Below, in pieces: positions 41,302-51,547 of a stretch of DNA of 64,000 nucleotides (position 1 is the first letter of the stretch; the number at the start of each line of letters is the position of its first letter). Position numbers and translations under genes: made by a program. Below the pieces are notes generated by a model. That model ran no database searches and had not been told where the DNA came from. It saw only the letters and a list, made by a program, of their open reading frames with translations. Source of the stretch: Thermococcus radiotolerans (GTDB lineage: Archaea; Methanobacteriota_B; Thermococci; Thermococcales; Thermococcaceae); the NCBI RefSeq assembly GCF_002214565.1, contig NZ_CP015106.1, positions 1,364,001 through 1,428,000 of the forward strand, written 5' to 3'.

Positions 41302-43260
41302 ATGAGGTTCACGGTTCTCAGGATCAACCTGGACGAAGGAAAAGTTGAAAGCGAGGAGATGGAAAAAGGTGGAATCTATGGGGTATTGGACTACGGCATA
41401 GAGGTTCATGAGAGTCTCGAGACATACGACCTCGAACCCTACGACCCGAAGAACGTCGTGGTCATGGGGATGGGGCCCTTCTCAGGTTCAACCCTGCCCG
41501 GGGCCCACAGGCTCATGTTCTTCTTCCGCTCACCGCTCTACGGAACGCTGTTTCCCTCCGCGATGGGTGGAGCGGCCTACGCCTTCAAGAACGTCGGCGT
41601 TGACTTCGTGACCTTCGAGGGCAAGGCAGAGAAGCCCGTCGTCGTTCTGCTCTACAACGATGGAGAGAGCGTGAGGGTAGAACTCCACGCGATAGACCTC
41701 GAGAAGGTCGTTGAGATATGGAGGGGCTACAAGGGCGAGGAGGGGGTCTATGCCCTCACCCAGTACCTGCTGGACACATTCGGAAAGAACTTCGATTTCG
41801 AGTACCGCATAGCCGTTGTAGGGCCCGCCGCTCTGAACACCAACTACGGCGCGATATTCTCCCAGGCTCTGCGGAAGGGAGAGAGACTTGTAGGCAGCGA
41901 GGACTGGGCCGCCCGCGGAGGCTCCGGAAGCGTTCTCCTGAGGGCGCACAACGTCGTCGGAATAATCTTCGGTGGGAAGCCAAGGAAGAGGCCCTTCCCC
42001 GGTGAGGACATCGGCAACTTCGGGACTTCCAAGGCGATTGTTGAGGGCGTTCACAAGAAGCCCTACAACGAGATAATAGCCGAGAAGACGACCAAATACC
42101 GCTTCAACCCCAAGCTCAACACAGGTGGAACCTTCGGCGGCAACTACCCGGCCGAGGGCGACTTCGTTCCGATACTAAACTGGCAGATGCCCTACATTCC
42201 AAAGGAGGAGCGCATAAAAATCCACGAAAACATCATGAAGCACTACTGGGAGCCCTTCAACGAAGAGGCCATAAAGCCAAAGAACTGGACGACCTGTGGC
42301 GAGCCGTGCCCGGTTGTGTGTAAGAAATACCGCCGCGGCCACCACGTCGAGTACGAGCCCTACGAGGCCAACGGCCCGCTGAGCGGAAGCATAAGCCTCC
42401 GCGCCAGCGACATAAGCGTTCACGCCGCTGATGCAATGGGCTTCGACGCGATAGAGTTCGGTGGAACCGCCGCCTGGGTCCTTGAGCTCGTCCACCGCGG
42501 CCTGCTCAAGCCGGAGGAAGTTGGCATAAGCGGAAAGCCTGAGTTCACGAAGGAGGCACTCCTCGAGCGCCCGGTCGAGGCGAGTGAGGTCAACGCCAAG
42601 CTTGTGGCTGAACTGGCACACCGCGTTGCCTTCGCCGAGAACGAGATAGCCAGGATAATCGGCCTCGGCAAGAGGAAGGCGAGCGTGATCTTCGACGAGC
42701 GCTTCAAGGACAGGCTGAAGTACGGCGAGAGCTTCAAGGACTACGGCGTCTTCGTCCCGCTCGGTGAGAACGGCGAGATGACGCCGACGATGTACTGGGC
42801 GATAGGCAACTACATACCTCTCCCGATTCAGGGAAGATACTGGACGTTCTATCAGTTCGGCGTCTTCCTCGAGCCGGAGGAGCTGGCGAGTAAGATCATA
42901 GCCAGCGCCCTCTGGGAGTTCTGGTACGACAACGTCGGCTGGTGCCGCTTCCACAGGGGGTGGATGAAGCCCGTCCTCAAGGCGCTCTTCATGGACGCCT
43001 ACGGGGAGAACGTTGACATGGAAGAGCACGCCAGGAAGCAGCTCAAGAGGCTCATAGAGTACGCGAGGAAGGCCGGCTACACACCATCCTTCTGGGACTC
43101 GATGCGCGTTATAGACCTCGTTTCAGCGGGAAGCGAGGAGTTCGGAAACGAGCGCTGGGCCGAGAGGTTCAGGGTTGACAAGGTAGGCACCGCCAAGGAG
43201 TACCTTGAGAGGGTTCTCGACGCCTACAGCGAGGCCCTCGGTGTGGACTGGAGGCTCTGA
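41302..43260 (+). CDS. gor: Tungsten glyceraldehyde-3-phosphate ferredoxin oxidoreductase (GAPOR)
   Basis: The 652-residue protein belongs to the aldehyde ferredoxin oxidoreductase family of tungstopterin enzymes. Its length and N-terminus (MRFTVLRINLDEGKVE, GVLDYGIEVHE, GPFSGSTLPGAHRLMFFFRSPL) match GAPOR rather than AOR, FOR or WOR. The cluster-binding region TTCGEPCPVVCKKY is near residue 330. It oxidises glyceraldehyde 3-phosphate to 3-phosphoglycerate with ferredoxin, replacing GAPDH in archaeal glycolysis. I chose the ATG at 41302; the GTG at 41293 is in frame, but the apparent ribosome site before it is the regulator site. It is probably transcribed alone. Confidence 0.94.
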   Translation: MRFTVLRINLDEGKVESEEMEKGGIYGVLDYGIEVHESLETYDLEPYDPKNVVVMGMGPFSGSTLPGAHRLMFFFRSPLYGTLFPSAMGGAAYAFKNVGVDFVTFEGKAEKPVVVLLYNDGESVRVELHAIDLEKVVEIWRGYKGEEGVYALTQYLLDTFGKNFDFEYRIAVVGPAALNTNYGAIFSQALRKGERLVGSEDWAARGGSGSVLLRAHNVVGIIFGGKPRKRPFPGEDIGNFGTSKAIVEGVHKKPYNEIIAEKTTKYRFNPKLNTGGTFGGNYPAEGDFVPILNWQMPYIPKEERIKIHENIMKHYWEPFNEEAIKPKNWTTCGEPCPVVCKKYRRGHHVEYEPYEANGPLSGSISLRASDISVHAADAMGFDAIEFGGTAAWVLELVHRGLLKPEEVGISGKPEFTKEALLERPVEASEVNAKLVAELAHRVAFAENEIARIIGLGKRKASVIFDERFKDRLKYGESFKDYGVFVPLGENGEMTPTMYWAIGNYIPLPIQGRYWTFYQFGVFLEPEELASKIIASALWEFWYDNVGWCRFHRGWMKPVLKALFMDAYGENVDMEEHARKQLKRLIEYARKAGYTPSFWDSMRVIDLVSAGSEEFGNERWAERFRVDKVGTAKEYLERVLDAYSEALGVDWRL

Positions 43261-43325
43261 GTTTTTTCTTCCTTTGGGAACAATCCTTATATTCCCCTCT
43301 TCCCCCAGGTTTTCAGGTGAGAAAA

Positions 43326-44588
43326 ATGAGGGCAGTTGTAATAGGCTCCGGAATCGGCGGCCTTCTGACGGCCTCGTTCCTGGCCAAAAACGGTTACGAT
43401 GTCACCGTCATCGAAAAATCGCCCTACATCGGGGGTCGCTTCACGAATCTGGAATACAGGGGCTTCGGCCTATCGACGGGGGCATTTCACATGCTCCCGC
43501 ACGGCGAGGACGGACCTTTGGCTCACCTCCTCAAGCTCCTCAACGCGGACGTTCAAATCGTGAACTCAAATCCGAAGGGCATGATCCTCTACGGCGGGAA
43601 GACCTTCCACTACCGCGATGGCTGGAAGTACCTGAGCTTCACCGAGAAGGCCAGGGCCATGAAGCTGCTCGCGGATATAAAGAGGAACAAACTGCCGACC
43701 GGTGAAGAGGCCGAGATGAGCGGCCGCGAGTGGATAAGGGAGAGGGTCGGCGACAACGAGTTCGTTGACCTCTTCATCAAAAGCTTCCTAGGCTGGGCCG
43801 ACAGCGTCTTGGACGTTCCTGCCGGAGAGCTGGCGAGGGAGATAAAGGCGGCCCTGAGGTGGGGCGGGCCTGGTCTGGTGAAAGGTGGTTGCAGGTCGAT
43901 TCCCGAGGCGCTGAGTTCGATAATCCTCGGCAACGGCGGAAGGATAATCACAAGGAAGAGGGCCGTTGAAATCGACGCCGATGCCAAGAAGGTCGTAACC
44001 TCTGACGGCGACGAGCTTCAATACGACGTGCTGGTTTCCAACGTCGGGATAAAGGAGACCGTCGAGCTGATCGGTAGGGAGAACTTCGACCGCGATTACC
44101 TAAAGCGGGTCGATTCACTGAAGCCGAGCGAGGGGATAAAGTACAACGTGGCACTGAAGGGTGGGCCGAGGATGGGCAACACCGTCGTCTTCACCCTCGA
44201 CACCGAGAGGATAAACGGCTACAACGAGCCCTCCTCGCTGAGCCCGGAGCTCGCCAAGGAAGGCTACACCCTGATAATGCTCCACCACGCCCTCCAGAGC
44301 AGGAACGTCAAGGCCGAGCAGAGAAAGGGGATAGAGGACATCTACCGCATCTTCCCGAACCTCGATGAGGAAGGGGAAATCCTGCTGATACAGACATACC
44401 TCGATGGAAATCCCGTGAATAGAGTGGCAAGCGGCCAGACCGTTGAGGACTTCCCGATAGGCGATGTTTACATCGTCGGCGACGCCTACAAGCCGCCCGG
44501 AGGAATGGAGGTTGAAGGCATAGCCCTGGGGGTCATGAGGACTCTTGAGAGGCTCGGCCTGGGGAACTTTTCAGAGTGGTACCTCTGA
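43326..44588 (+). CDS. CrtI/phytoene-desaturase-like FAD oxidoreductase
   Basis: The 420-residue flavoprotein starts with FAD motif VVIGSGIGGLLTASFLAKNGYDVTV, then EKSPYIGGRFTN. It ends with the C-terminal FAD contact region GDVYIVGDAYKPPGGMEVEGIALGVM. This is the layout of the amine oxidase/CrtI superfamily, which includes phytoene desaturases and isoprenoid-chain oxidoreductases. In archaea such enzymes may reduce or saturate isoprenoids, but the substrate is not readable here. The ATG at 43326 follows GGTGAG. It lies 65 bases after gor with an apparent separate promoter. Confidence 0.85.
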   Translation: MRAVVIGSGIGGLLTASFLAKNGYDVTVIEKSPYIGGRFTNLEYRGFGLSTGAFHMLPHGEDGPLAHLLKLLNADVQIVNSNPKGMILYGGKTFHYRDGWKYLSFTEKARAMKLLADIKRNKLPTGEEAEMSGREWIRERVGDNEFVDLFIKSFLGWADSVLDVPAGELAREIKAALRWGGPGLVKGGCRSIPEALSSIILGNGGRIITRKRAVEIDADAKKVVTSDGDELQYDVLVSNVGIKETVELIGRENFDRDYLKRVDSLKPSEGIKYNVALKGGPRMGNTVVFTLDTERINGYNEPSSLSPELAKEGYTLIMLHHALQSRNVKAEQRKGIEDIYRIFPNLDEEGEILLIQTYLDGNPVNRVASGQTVEDFPIGDVYIVGDAYKPPGGMEVEGIALGVMRTLERLGLGNFSEWYL

Positions 44589-44651
44589 ATTTCCACATCC
44601 CCACCGAAACTCTTTTTTATCATTAGTTCGTACCATGAAACGTGGTGAGAC

Positions 44652-46814
44652 ATGAAGAGGGCGGCCGCTGTTACACTCGTTATGCTTCTCCTTCTGACGG
44701 CCCTTCCAATGGTGCGTGCGGACCGGAGCGATCCCTTCAAGCTCCTCGGCCTCGAGTACTACCGGGACTGGGACTCCGTTGGGGAGATTTCGAACCTCAC
44801 GATGCACGGCCTCATAGAGTTCGCCAGGAACAACGTGAGCGAGGAGTCCCAGTACCGGGACGTGATGAGGCTCATAGCGGCCCTCCACACCTACGAGAGC
44901 ACAAGGATAGCGCTCATCGATGCGGGAAGGTTTTACATAGCCAGCAGTCGTGTGGAAAGCCCCCTCTACGATCCTTACAGGGGCCTCGACGTCAGATGGA
45001 CTCCGATGACGGCCAAAACACCTGACGGGCTTTTAAGGGCTGCGTTCATGGTCTACACCTGCGGCGTCCACCGGCCCTTCAACCCGGTGGCGGGTCTCGA
45101 CCATTATCCGGCGCAGTTCCTCAGCAGGGCGTTCGACAGGGGTGCCTACCTTTCCAACGGCACGTACGTCCCGTACAGATGCACCTGGGAGATAAGCGAA
45201 AAATCCGGAACCGTTCCATCGGGGGCGGTTCTCTACAACCAGACTTTGGGATGGGTGAGCGTCCATGGGGGCGAGGACTACAGCGTCTCGATAACCTACC
45301 GCTGCGGCCTCGGCCAGTGGCAGAACGGGGCGTGGATGAGCGGGGAGGACATCAAGAACTACATAGCGTTCCTCTACACCTGGGCCTACGAGGACTTCCA
45401 GGGCGACCCCTACTACGAACCGAAGCTGGAACTCGCGGAGAACCTGTCAAACATCGTGGGATTCTCCTTCAACGGGAGCTCGTACACGGTCTATCTGAGG
45501 GTGAGGGAGCCACTGGTGGACGATCTCCTCGCCAGTAAATACCTGTTCTACCCCCAGCTTCCGTGGGAGCTCTACTGGGCCATGGGCGAGCTTGTGGCAA
45601 ACGAGGGACGCTATGAGATATACGGCACCAACTACGTTTTCATCCCGGAGGAGCTCTCGAGCTGGGGCTATCCAGAGAACGATTACCCGGTAGACCTCTT
45701 CGACAACAAGTCTCTTGAAGACCTAGATAGGGTCATTGTTAAGCTGATGACTGGAAAAGGGCCAGATATTCCCGGGATAGACTGGAGAAAGGCCTTCGTC
45801 AGGTTCATCCTCGACAGGACCTTCCACAGCATCTACGGTCACTTCCTCGTCGGGAACGGCCCTTACGTCTTTGCCGAGGCAGTGCCGGAGAGCATTTTCT
45901 ACAGGATGGAGCGCTTCAAGGGCTGGCGGGACGTTGTTGGGGGCACCCTGCCCGCGGAGGGGAGCGCCGAGACGATATACTGCGTGGGAGCACTTTACGC
46001 AGAGGGGCTCATCGAGAAAGTTGCCGCCGATGAATACGACGTCTTCTTGGAGGGTTACTCGACCGACCACTACCAGAAACTGCAGGAGTATGCCAAGGAG
46101 GGAAAGATCAAACTCTACCGTGCCTCCGATGGCGTGTACGGGGCAGTTTTGAACCCTGCTGAGGAGAACGGTCTCCCTGTGGTAACGGACGAGTATGGAA
46201 AGCTGCACTTTAACCCGTTCGCCATCAGGGAGGTGAGGCTCGCCCTCAACTACATCATCAACAGGAGCGAGCTCGCTTCGGAGATTCCCGGGGCGGTTCC
46301 TGCATTCGACAGGCTCGGCCCGTTTCATCCGGGAGAAGGCATCGTGGGGAATGTCTACGGGGCCTTCAATCTAACTCCAGGGGGAGACCCCGACTGCGGC
46401 ATGGCCCTTTTCGAGAGGGGGATGGAGAAGGCGAGACTTATGCTCAATGGCACGAACCACACCCTTGAGAAAATCAACGGAACCTGGTACTTCGACGGAA
46501 GGAAGGTCGAGATAATCCTCGCCGTGGAGGAGAGGAATCCCCGCTACCGGGAGCCCCACACGCTGGAGGTTGGAAACTACCTCATGAGGGTCTTCCAGAG
46601 GCTGGGCTTTGAAGTCCGTCTGGAGTACTGGGACATTTACCACATGTACGGATGGATATCCAAGAACGAAGGTGCCTGGCACGTCTACGTCATGCGCTCC
46701 TGGCCGCCGTCTTCACACTGGACGGCGAGGCCTCACTTCGTTCCGTGGAGTTTCATTGACGTGCCCTCGGAGGTGACCGTGGGAGAGCTGCTCCGCCACC
46801 TCTCGGAGGGATGA
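44652..46814 (+). CDS. Orphan extracellular solute-binding protein, family 5
   Basis: The 720-residue protein has a cleavable signal peptide (residues 1-24, ending PMVRA) without a lipobox. The rest is a long family 5 peptide/nickel-type binding fold, with WMSGEDIKNYIAFLYTWAYED near residue 230 and FNPFAIREVRLALNYIINRSELA near residue 520. It carries many Asn-X-Ser/Thr sites. Its length exceeds usual OppA proteins because of a long N-terminal segment. I see no C-terminal membrane anchor and no adjacent permease or ATPase genes, so its transporter must be elsewhere or it works alone. The ligand is unknown. The start follows GTGGTGAGAC. Confidence 0.82.
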   Translation: MKRAAAVTLVMLLLLTALPMVRADRSDPFKLLGLEYYRDWDSVGEISNLTMHGLIEFARNNVSEESQYRDVMRLIAALHTYESTRIALIDAGRFYIASSRVESPLYDPYRGLDVRWTPMTAKTPDGLLRAAFMVYTCGVHRPFNPVAGLDHYPAQFLSRAFDRGAYLSNGTYVPYRCTWEISEKSGTVPSGAVLYNQTLGWVSVHGGEDYSVSITYRCGLGQWQNGAWMSGEDIKNYIAFLYTWAYEDFQGDPYYEPKLELAENLSNIVGFSFNGSSYTVYLRVREPLVDDLLASKYLFYPQLPWELYWAMGELVANEGRYEIYGTNYVFIPEELSSWGYPENDYPVDLFDNKSLEDLDRVIVKLMTGKGPDIPGIDWRKAFVRFILDRTFHSIYGHFLVGNGPYVFAEAVPESIFYRMERFKGWRDVVGGTLPAEGSAETIYCVGALYAEGLIEKVAADEYDVFLEGYSTDHYQKLQEYAKEGKIKLYRASDGVYGAVLNPAEENGLPVVTDEYGKLHFNPFAIREVRLALNYIINRSELASEIPGAVPAFDRLGPFHPGEGIVGNVYGAFNLTPGGDPDCGMALFERGMEKARLMLNGTNHTLEKINGTWYFDGRKVEIILAVEERNPRYREPHTLEVGNYLMRVFQRLGFEVRLEYWDIYHMYGWISKNEGAWHVYVMRSWPPSSHWTARPHFVPWSFIDVPSEVTVGELLRHLSEG

Positions 46815-46943
46815 GGGCCCGTTAGCTTTACCTTTGCCAACTTATTTTCCCTCCCCCCGAACCTTTTTCCAGTGAACAGCCCTGGCTCCTAACGAACGTT
46901 TTTATCCTCCCCCGCGTATCTATACATCCCGGAGGTGATGCTC

Positions 46944-47891
46944 ATGAAGAGGGTTGTCATAGCCTTGGGCGGTAACGCTATTCTCCAGCGAGGCCAGAAG
47001 GGAACCTACGAGGAGCAGATGGCCAACGTCATGAAGACGGCGAAGCAGATAGTGGATATAATCCTCGACGGGGATTACGAGGTTGTAATCACCCATGGAA
47101 ACGGCCCCCAGGTCGGGGCGCTCCTCCTTCACATGGACGCCGGTCAAGCTACTCACGGCATTCCGGCCCAGCCAATGGACGTTGCCGGCGCGATGACCCA
47201 GGGGCAGATAGGTTACATGATACAGCAGGCGATAAGGAACGAGCTGAAGAGGCGCGGAATAGACAGGCCGGTGGCGACGATAGTCACCCAGACCATCGTT
47301 GACAAGAACGATCCAGCATTCCAGCACCCGAGCAAGCCGGTTGGGCCCTTCTACGACGAGGAGACCGCCAAAAAGCTCGCGAAGGAGAAGGGCTGGGTCG
47401 TCATAGAGGACTCCGGTAGGGGCTGGAGGCGCGTCGTGCCGAGCCCCGATCCAAAGGGCCACGTTGAAGCGCCCGTCATAGTTGATCTCGTTGAGAAGGG
47501 ATTCATAGTCATAGCCAGCGGAGGCGGTGGAGTTCCCGTCATCGAGGAGGACGGCCAGCTCAGGGGCGTCGAGGCAGTCATAGACAAGGACTTGGCCGGA
47601 GAGAGGCTCGCCGAGGAGGTCAACGCTGACATATTCATGATTCTGACCGACGTGAACGGAGCCGCTATAAACTTCGGCAAACCGGATGAGAAGTGGCTCG
47701 AGAAGGTCACGGTCGAGGAGCTCAGGAAATACTACGAGGAGGGGCACTTCAAGAAGGGCAGCATGGGGCCAAAGGTTCTGGCTGCCATGCGCTTCGTCGA
47801 GTGGGGCGGCGAGAGGGCCGTTATAGCGGCGCTCGACAGAGCCGTTGAGGCCCTTGAAGGAAAGACCGGAACGCAGGTCATAAAGGGCTGA
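46944..47891 (+). CDS. Carbamate kinase
   Basis: The 315-residue protein matches carbamate kinase-like carbamoylphosphate synthetase of Pyrococcus: [24 protein letters not shown] at the N-terminus, [18 protein letters not shown] near residue 50, [13 protein letters not shown] near residue 195, and [13 protein letters not shown]. The enzyme makes or uses carbamoyl phosphate with ATP, linking ammonia and CO2 to arginine and pyrimidine routes. I chose the ATG at 46944, as GGAGGTGAT lies five bases upstream; an ATG at 46938 is in frame. Length agrees with the characterised archaeal enzymes. Confidence 0.95.
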   Translation: MKRVVIALGGNAILQRGQKGTYEEQMANVMKTAKQIVDIILDGDYEVVITHGNGPQVGALLLHMDAGQATHGIPAQPMDVAGAMTQGQIGYMIQQAIRNELKRRGIDRPVATIVTQTIVDKNDPAFQHPSKPVGPFYDEETAKKLAKEKGWVVIEDSGRGWRRVVPSPDPKGHVEAPVIVDLVEKGFIVIASGGGGVPVIEEDGQLRGVEAVIDKDLAGERLAEEVNADIFMILTDVNGAAINFGKPDEKWLEKVTVEELRKYYEEGHFKKGSMGPKVLAAMRFVEWGGERAVIAALDRAVEALEGKTGTQVIKG

Positions 47892-47938
47892 ACCAAAGCC
47901 TATAAATATCTCCCCTTCCTTCTTTATTCGGTGATAAC

Positions 47939-48781
47939 ATGAGCGAGGCCGCCACCGGATTCTTCGGTTCGCTGCTGTGGTGGTTGTTCTTCATGTACAT
48001 CCTGCTGTGGCCTCAAATGCAGTACAGAAGTTTGCAGTTAGCCAGGGCAAAGCTCCTCAAAAGACTCTCGGAAAAGCGAAAATCAACGGTAATAACAATG
48101 ATTCACAGACAGGAGAGCATAGGACTCTTCGGGATACCCTTCTACAAGTTCATAAGCGTCGAGGACAGCGAGGAAGTCCTGAGAGCCATCCGTTCCGCCC
48201 CCAAGGACAAGCCGATTGATTTGATAATCCACACGCCTGGAGGGCTTGTTTTAGCAGCCACGCAGATAGCGAAGGCCCTCCACGATCACCCGGCTGAGAC
48301 CCACGTTATAGTCCCCCACTACGCCATGAGCGGCGGAACACTCATCGCACTCGCGGCCGACAAGATAATAATGGATCCGCACGCGGTTCTCGGCCCGGTT
48401 GACCCGCAGCTCGGCCAGTATCCGGGTCCGAGCATAGTGAGGGCCGTTGAGAAGAAGGGCGTTGACAAGGTTGACGATCAAACGCTAATTCTCGCCGATG
48501 TCGCCGAGAAGGCCATCAAGCAGGTGAGGAATTTCGTTTACAACCTCCTGAAGGACAGGTATGGAGAGGAGAAGGCCAAGGAGCTGGCACAGATACTCAC
48601 CGAGGGCAGGTGGACGCACGATTATCCGATTACCTACGAGCACGCGAAGGAGCTTGGACTTCACGTTGAAACGGACGTTCCTGAGGAGGTTTATGCCCTC
48701 ATGGAGCTTTACAAGCAGCCGATGAAGCAGAGGGGCACCGTAGAATTCATGCCGTACACACAGAGGGGCGAAAGCTCCTGA
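47939..48781 (+). CDS. SDH-family ClpP-fold serine protease, membrane anchored
   Basis: The 280-residue protein has one N-terminal membrane segment (about residues 8-28), then a ClpP/SppA-like domain with LIIHTPGGLVLAATQIA near residue 97 and HYAMSGGTLIALAADKI near residue 127. The Ser of MSGGT is the expected nucleophile and PGG the oxyanion loop. It belongs to the serine dehydrogenase proteinase-like (SDH) group often described as archaeal membrane proteases. The active site faces the cytoplasm if the N-terminus is out. It has its own short promoter region after carbamate kinase. Confidence 0.87.
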   Translation: MSEAATGFFGSLLWWLFFMYILLWPQMQYRSLQLARAKLLKRLSEKRKSTVITMIHRQESIGLFGIPFYKFISVEDSEEVLRAIRSAPKDKPIDLIIHTPGGLVLAATQIAKALHDHPAETHVIVPHYAMSGGTLIALAADKIIMDPHAVLGPVDPQLGQYPGPSIVRAVEKKGVDKVDDQTLILADVAEKAIKQVRNFVYNLLKDRYGEEKAKELAQILTEGRWTHDYPITYEHAKELGLHVETDVPEEVYALMELYKQPMKQRGTVEFMPYTQRGESS

Positions 48782-48926
48782 GGATTCGAGATTTCCCCTA
48801 CTTCCACCATTTTTGAAGGACTCACAAAATTTCAGCCAAAAAGTTTTTATTTACTCTCACCGTTTTCAGTCCAGATGTTTGGAGTAAGCTCACGGGCTGT
48901 TCTAAAAAGAGGGAAGGGGAAGAGAG

Positions 48927-49829
48927 ATGCAAGCGAAAGTGGACCCAGAGGAAATTAAGAGGATCAAGAGGGAGATTGAGGCCCTTGAAAAGGAGAGAAA
49001 TGAGATAAGGGCCAAACTGGAGGAGCTTGATAAGGAGCTTCAAATCTGGATTCAGAAGAGGGACGAGAAGAACAACGAGGTCAAGGAGCTCCGCCAGAAG
49101 GGGCGCGAGTATAAAGCCAAGAGGGATGAAATCAACGCCCAGATACAGGAGCTCAAGAAGAACCGCGAGGAGATAAACGCGAAGCTCGACCTCCTCTACC
49201 AGGAGATACTCGAGTACAGGACGAAGAGGGACGAGTACAACCAGCTCAGGCGCCTTAAGATGCCGCCCGAGAAGATACAGGAGCGCATAGAGAAGCTGGA
49301 GTGGGAGCTCCAGACCAACCCGAACATAACGCCGGAGAGGGAGAAGCAGATAGTCGACCAGATTCAGGTCCTTGCCACCGAACTCGAGATACTCCAGCAG
49401 GCCCAGAGGTTCCATACCAAGCTCCAGGAGACCAGGAAGAAGGTGGACCAGCTCAAGAAGGCCAGGAGGGCCATAAGCATGGAGATACAGAAGCTCGCCA
49501 ACCAGAGCCAGCAGTTCCACGAGCAGATGATAAAGGCCTTCAACCAGGCGGACGAGGTCAAGAAGGAGGCCGACGAATACCACGCCAAGGTCGTTGAGCT
49601 CAGGGAGAAGATCAAGGAAGTCAGAAAGGAGCTCCGTGAGATCGAGAAGAAGATAAGGGAGTACGACGAGAGGCACAAGGAGCTCATCGCCTACAGGCTC
49701 GTTGCCAGGATGCGCTCCAAGAAGGATGCCAGCTTCGAGAAGGCCGTCGAGGCCCTCGAGAAGTTCAAGAAGGGCGAGAAGCTCACCCTCGACGAACTGC
49801 TCCTCCTACAGAGGTACAACCTCGTCTGA
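48927..49829 (+). CDS. Long coiled-coil protein (COG1340-like)
   Basis: The 300-residue protein is almost entirely predicted coiled coil, very rich in Glu, Lys and Arg with heptad-like spacing of Leu and Ile from residue 5 to about 245. A short C-terminal part (KDASFEKAVEALEKFKKGEKLTLDELLLLQRYNLV) looks like a small folded domain. It resembles archaeal coiled-coil proteins grouped as COG1340, whose function is not settled. The ATG at 48927 follows GGGAAGAGAG. Archaeosine synthase starts nine bases after it, so the two genes are probably cotranscribed. Confidence 0.85.
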   Translation: MQAKVDPEEIKRIKREIEALEKERNEIRAKLEELDKELQIWIQKRDEKNNEVKELRQKGREYKAKRDEINAQIQELKKNREEINAKLDLLYQEILEYRTKRDEYNQLRRLKMPPEKIQERIEKLEWELQTNPNITPEREKQIVDQIQVLATELEILQQAQRFHTKLQETRKKVDQLKKARRAISMEIQKLANQSQQFHEQMIKAFNQADEVKKEADEYHAKVVELREKIKEVRKELREIEKKIREYDERHKELIAYRLVARMRSKKDASFEKAVEALEKFKKGEKLTLDELLLLQRYNLV

Positions 49830-49838
49830 GGCCTGGCT

Positions 49839-51545
49839 ATGGAGGTCATCAGGCACGAGGGGCCTGGAAGGCTGGGCCTCGTAAGACTCGGGGAGTACTC
49901 GTTCAAAACCCCCGCACTGGCAGGGGTAGAGTTTACACTCTCCCCGTTCAACTCCTTCTTCCATCCCGCTGAGCCCGGGGAGTACGACTTCAACCTCGCC
50001 CCCGCAATCCCGCTCGGCTTCTACACGCCGGACGAGGTTATAGAGAAGGCCCTCGGAAGGCTCTGGAGCGTAAACTACGGGGGCTTCAACGCATTCTACC
50101 TGCCGGCCCTGAGGAGAACGGAATATCTGAGCGAGTTCTTCAAGATAATCGAGCGCTACAACTTCGACGCCGTCTACCTCGGCAACTCGAAGATTCTAAT
50201 AAGGGAATACCGCTACTTCGTGAGGATTCTGAGGGAGCTCCGCGAGAGGTTCCCCAACGTCATGATAATAGCCGATCTGGAACCCTTCTTCTACCCCCTG
50301 GCCGTTTACCTCGGCGTTGATGCCTTCGACACGCGCTCGCTCAAGCTGTACGACTTCGACGGCAAGGGGTTCACCGGGTACAGCCCGTTCCTCTGGAAGG
50401 AAGAGCCGAACTCCCTCGACTTCGCCCGTGAGACCATACTCCTTGTGAGAAAGGCCCTCCAGGAGGGCAAGCTCCGCTATCTAGTTGAGAACTTCTTCAA
50501 CACCCAGTACCACGCGGGGATACTGAGGATAGCCGACATGGAGCACGGAGATTACCTCGAGAAGTACACCCCGATCCAGAAGGAGACCGTCTACTTCATA
50601 AGCGACGCCTCGATAAGAAGGCCGGAAGTTAGGAGGTGGCACGAACGCGTTGCCGAGCGCTTCGTCCCGCCGAGGAACACCGAGCTGGTTCTACTCTTCC
50701 CGTGCTCCGCCAAGAAGCCTTACTCCTTCTCACGCTCACACACGCTCTACAGGAGGGCGGTCAAAGAGGCCCTCGGCTCTGGAATAAGCAAAGTTCACGA
50801 GCTCATACTCACCTCACCCTTCGGCGTCGTGCCGAGGGAATGGGAGTGGCTGGCAAAGTACGACATAGTCGTTACCGGCCACTGGAGCGAGGAGGAGATA
50901 AGGCCAGCGGCAGAACTCCTCGCGAAAACCCTCGAGAAGTACCCGAAGGAGATTCCGATTATAGCGCACCTCGACGAGGCCTACGTTGAGATTGCAAAGC
51001 TCGCTTCCGAGCTGAGCGGGAGGGAGATAACCTTCACCCGCGTCGAGAACGGCACCACGAGCAGGGAGAGCCTCAAAGCCCTCACCGAAACCTTAAGGGA
51101 GTTCGAGCTCGAGGGAACGAAGGAGGACAGAACCTACCGCTACTTCGAGGGCATAAGGAAGGTCTTCGACTTCTACTTCGGCCCCGGAGCCGGAGAGGCG
51201 GTCCTTCCAGAGAACGGCAGGGTCAGGGGTTCCAAGATGCTCCGCCTCTTCGTTGAAAATCAGCAGACGGGAACCTTCAAGGACGGAGTGATAAGCGTCA
51301 CCCCATTCGGAATGCAGAGGATATACGACTCCCTCAAATCATACTGGGTGAAGATTGACTTCGAGCTCCGCGGTGATGTCTTCGCGATCGGCGTTGACGA
51401 GGCGGACCCGGCTATACGGCCGGACGACATAGTCGGCATAGTCCGGGACGGCAAGGTTGTCGGCGTCGGAAAGGCCGTTCTGGCCGGAGAGGAGATGGTC
51501 AGAGCAAGGAAGGGCGTCGCCGTCAAGGTCAGGAAGAGGGCCTGA
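49839..51545 (+). CDS. arcS: Archaeosine synthase (ArcS/TgtA2)
   Basis: The 568-residue protein is a TGT-like domain (about residues 1-250) that lacks normal transglycosylase activity in this family, then the ArcS-specific domain with LFPCSAKKPYSFSRSHTLYRRA near residue 288, and a C-terminal PUA domain (about residues 495-568). It converts 7-cyano-7-deazaguanine at tRNA position 15 to archaeosine or its amino-acid-linked precursor, stabilising the tRNA core. The PC-x3-KPY-x-S-x-S/H motif is the diagnostic feature. The gene follows the coiled-coil gene after nine bases and precedes the secreted-protein gene by two. Confidence 0.94.
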   Translation: MEVIRHEGPGRLGLVRLGEYSFKTPALAGVEFTLSPFNSFFHPAEPGEYDFNLAPAIPLGFYTPDEVIEKALGRLWSVNYGGFNAFYLPALRRTEYLSEFFKIIERYNFDAVYLGNSKILIREYRYFVRILRELRERFPNVMIIADLEPFFYPLAVYLGVDAFDTRSLKLYDFDGKGFTGYSPFLWKEEPNSLDFARETILLVRKALQEGKLRYLVENFFNTQYHAGILRIADMEHGDYLEKYTPIQKETVYFISDASIRRPEVRRWHERVAERFVPPRNTELVLLFPCSAKKPYSFSRSHTLYRRAVKEALGSGISKVHELILTSPFGVVPREWEWLAKYDIVVTGHWSEEEIRPAAELLAKTLEKYPKEIPIIAHLDEAYVEIAKLASELSGREITFTRVENGTTSRESLKALTETLREFELEGTKEDRTYRYFEGIRKVFDFYFGPGAGEAVLPENGRVRGSKMLRLFVENQQTGTFKDGVISVTPFGMQRIYDSLKSYWVKIDFELRGDVFAIGVDEADPAIRPDDIVGIVRDGKVVGVGKAVLAGEEMVRARKGVAVKVRKRA

Positions 51546-51547
51546 GT

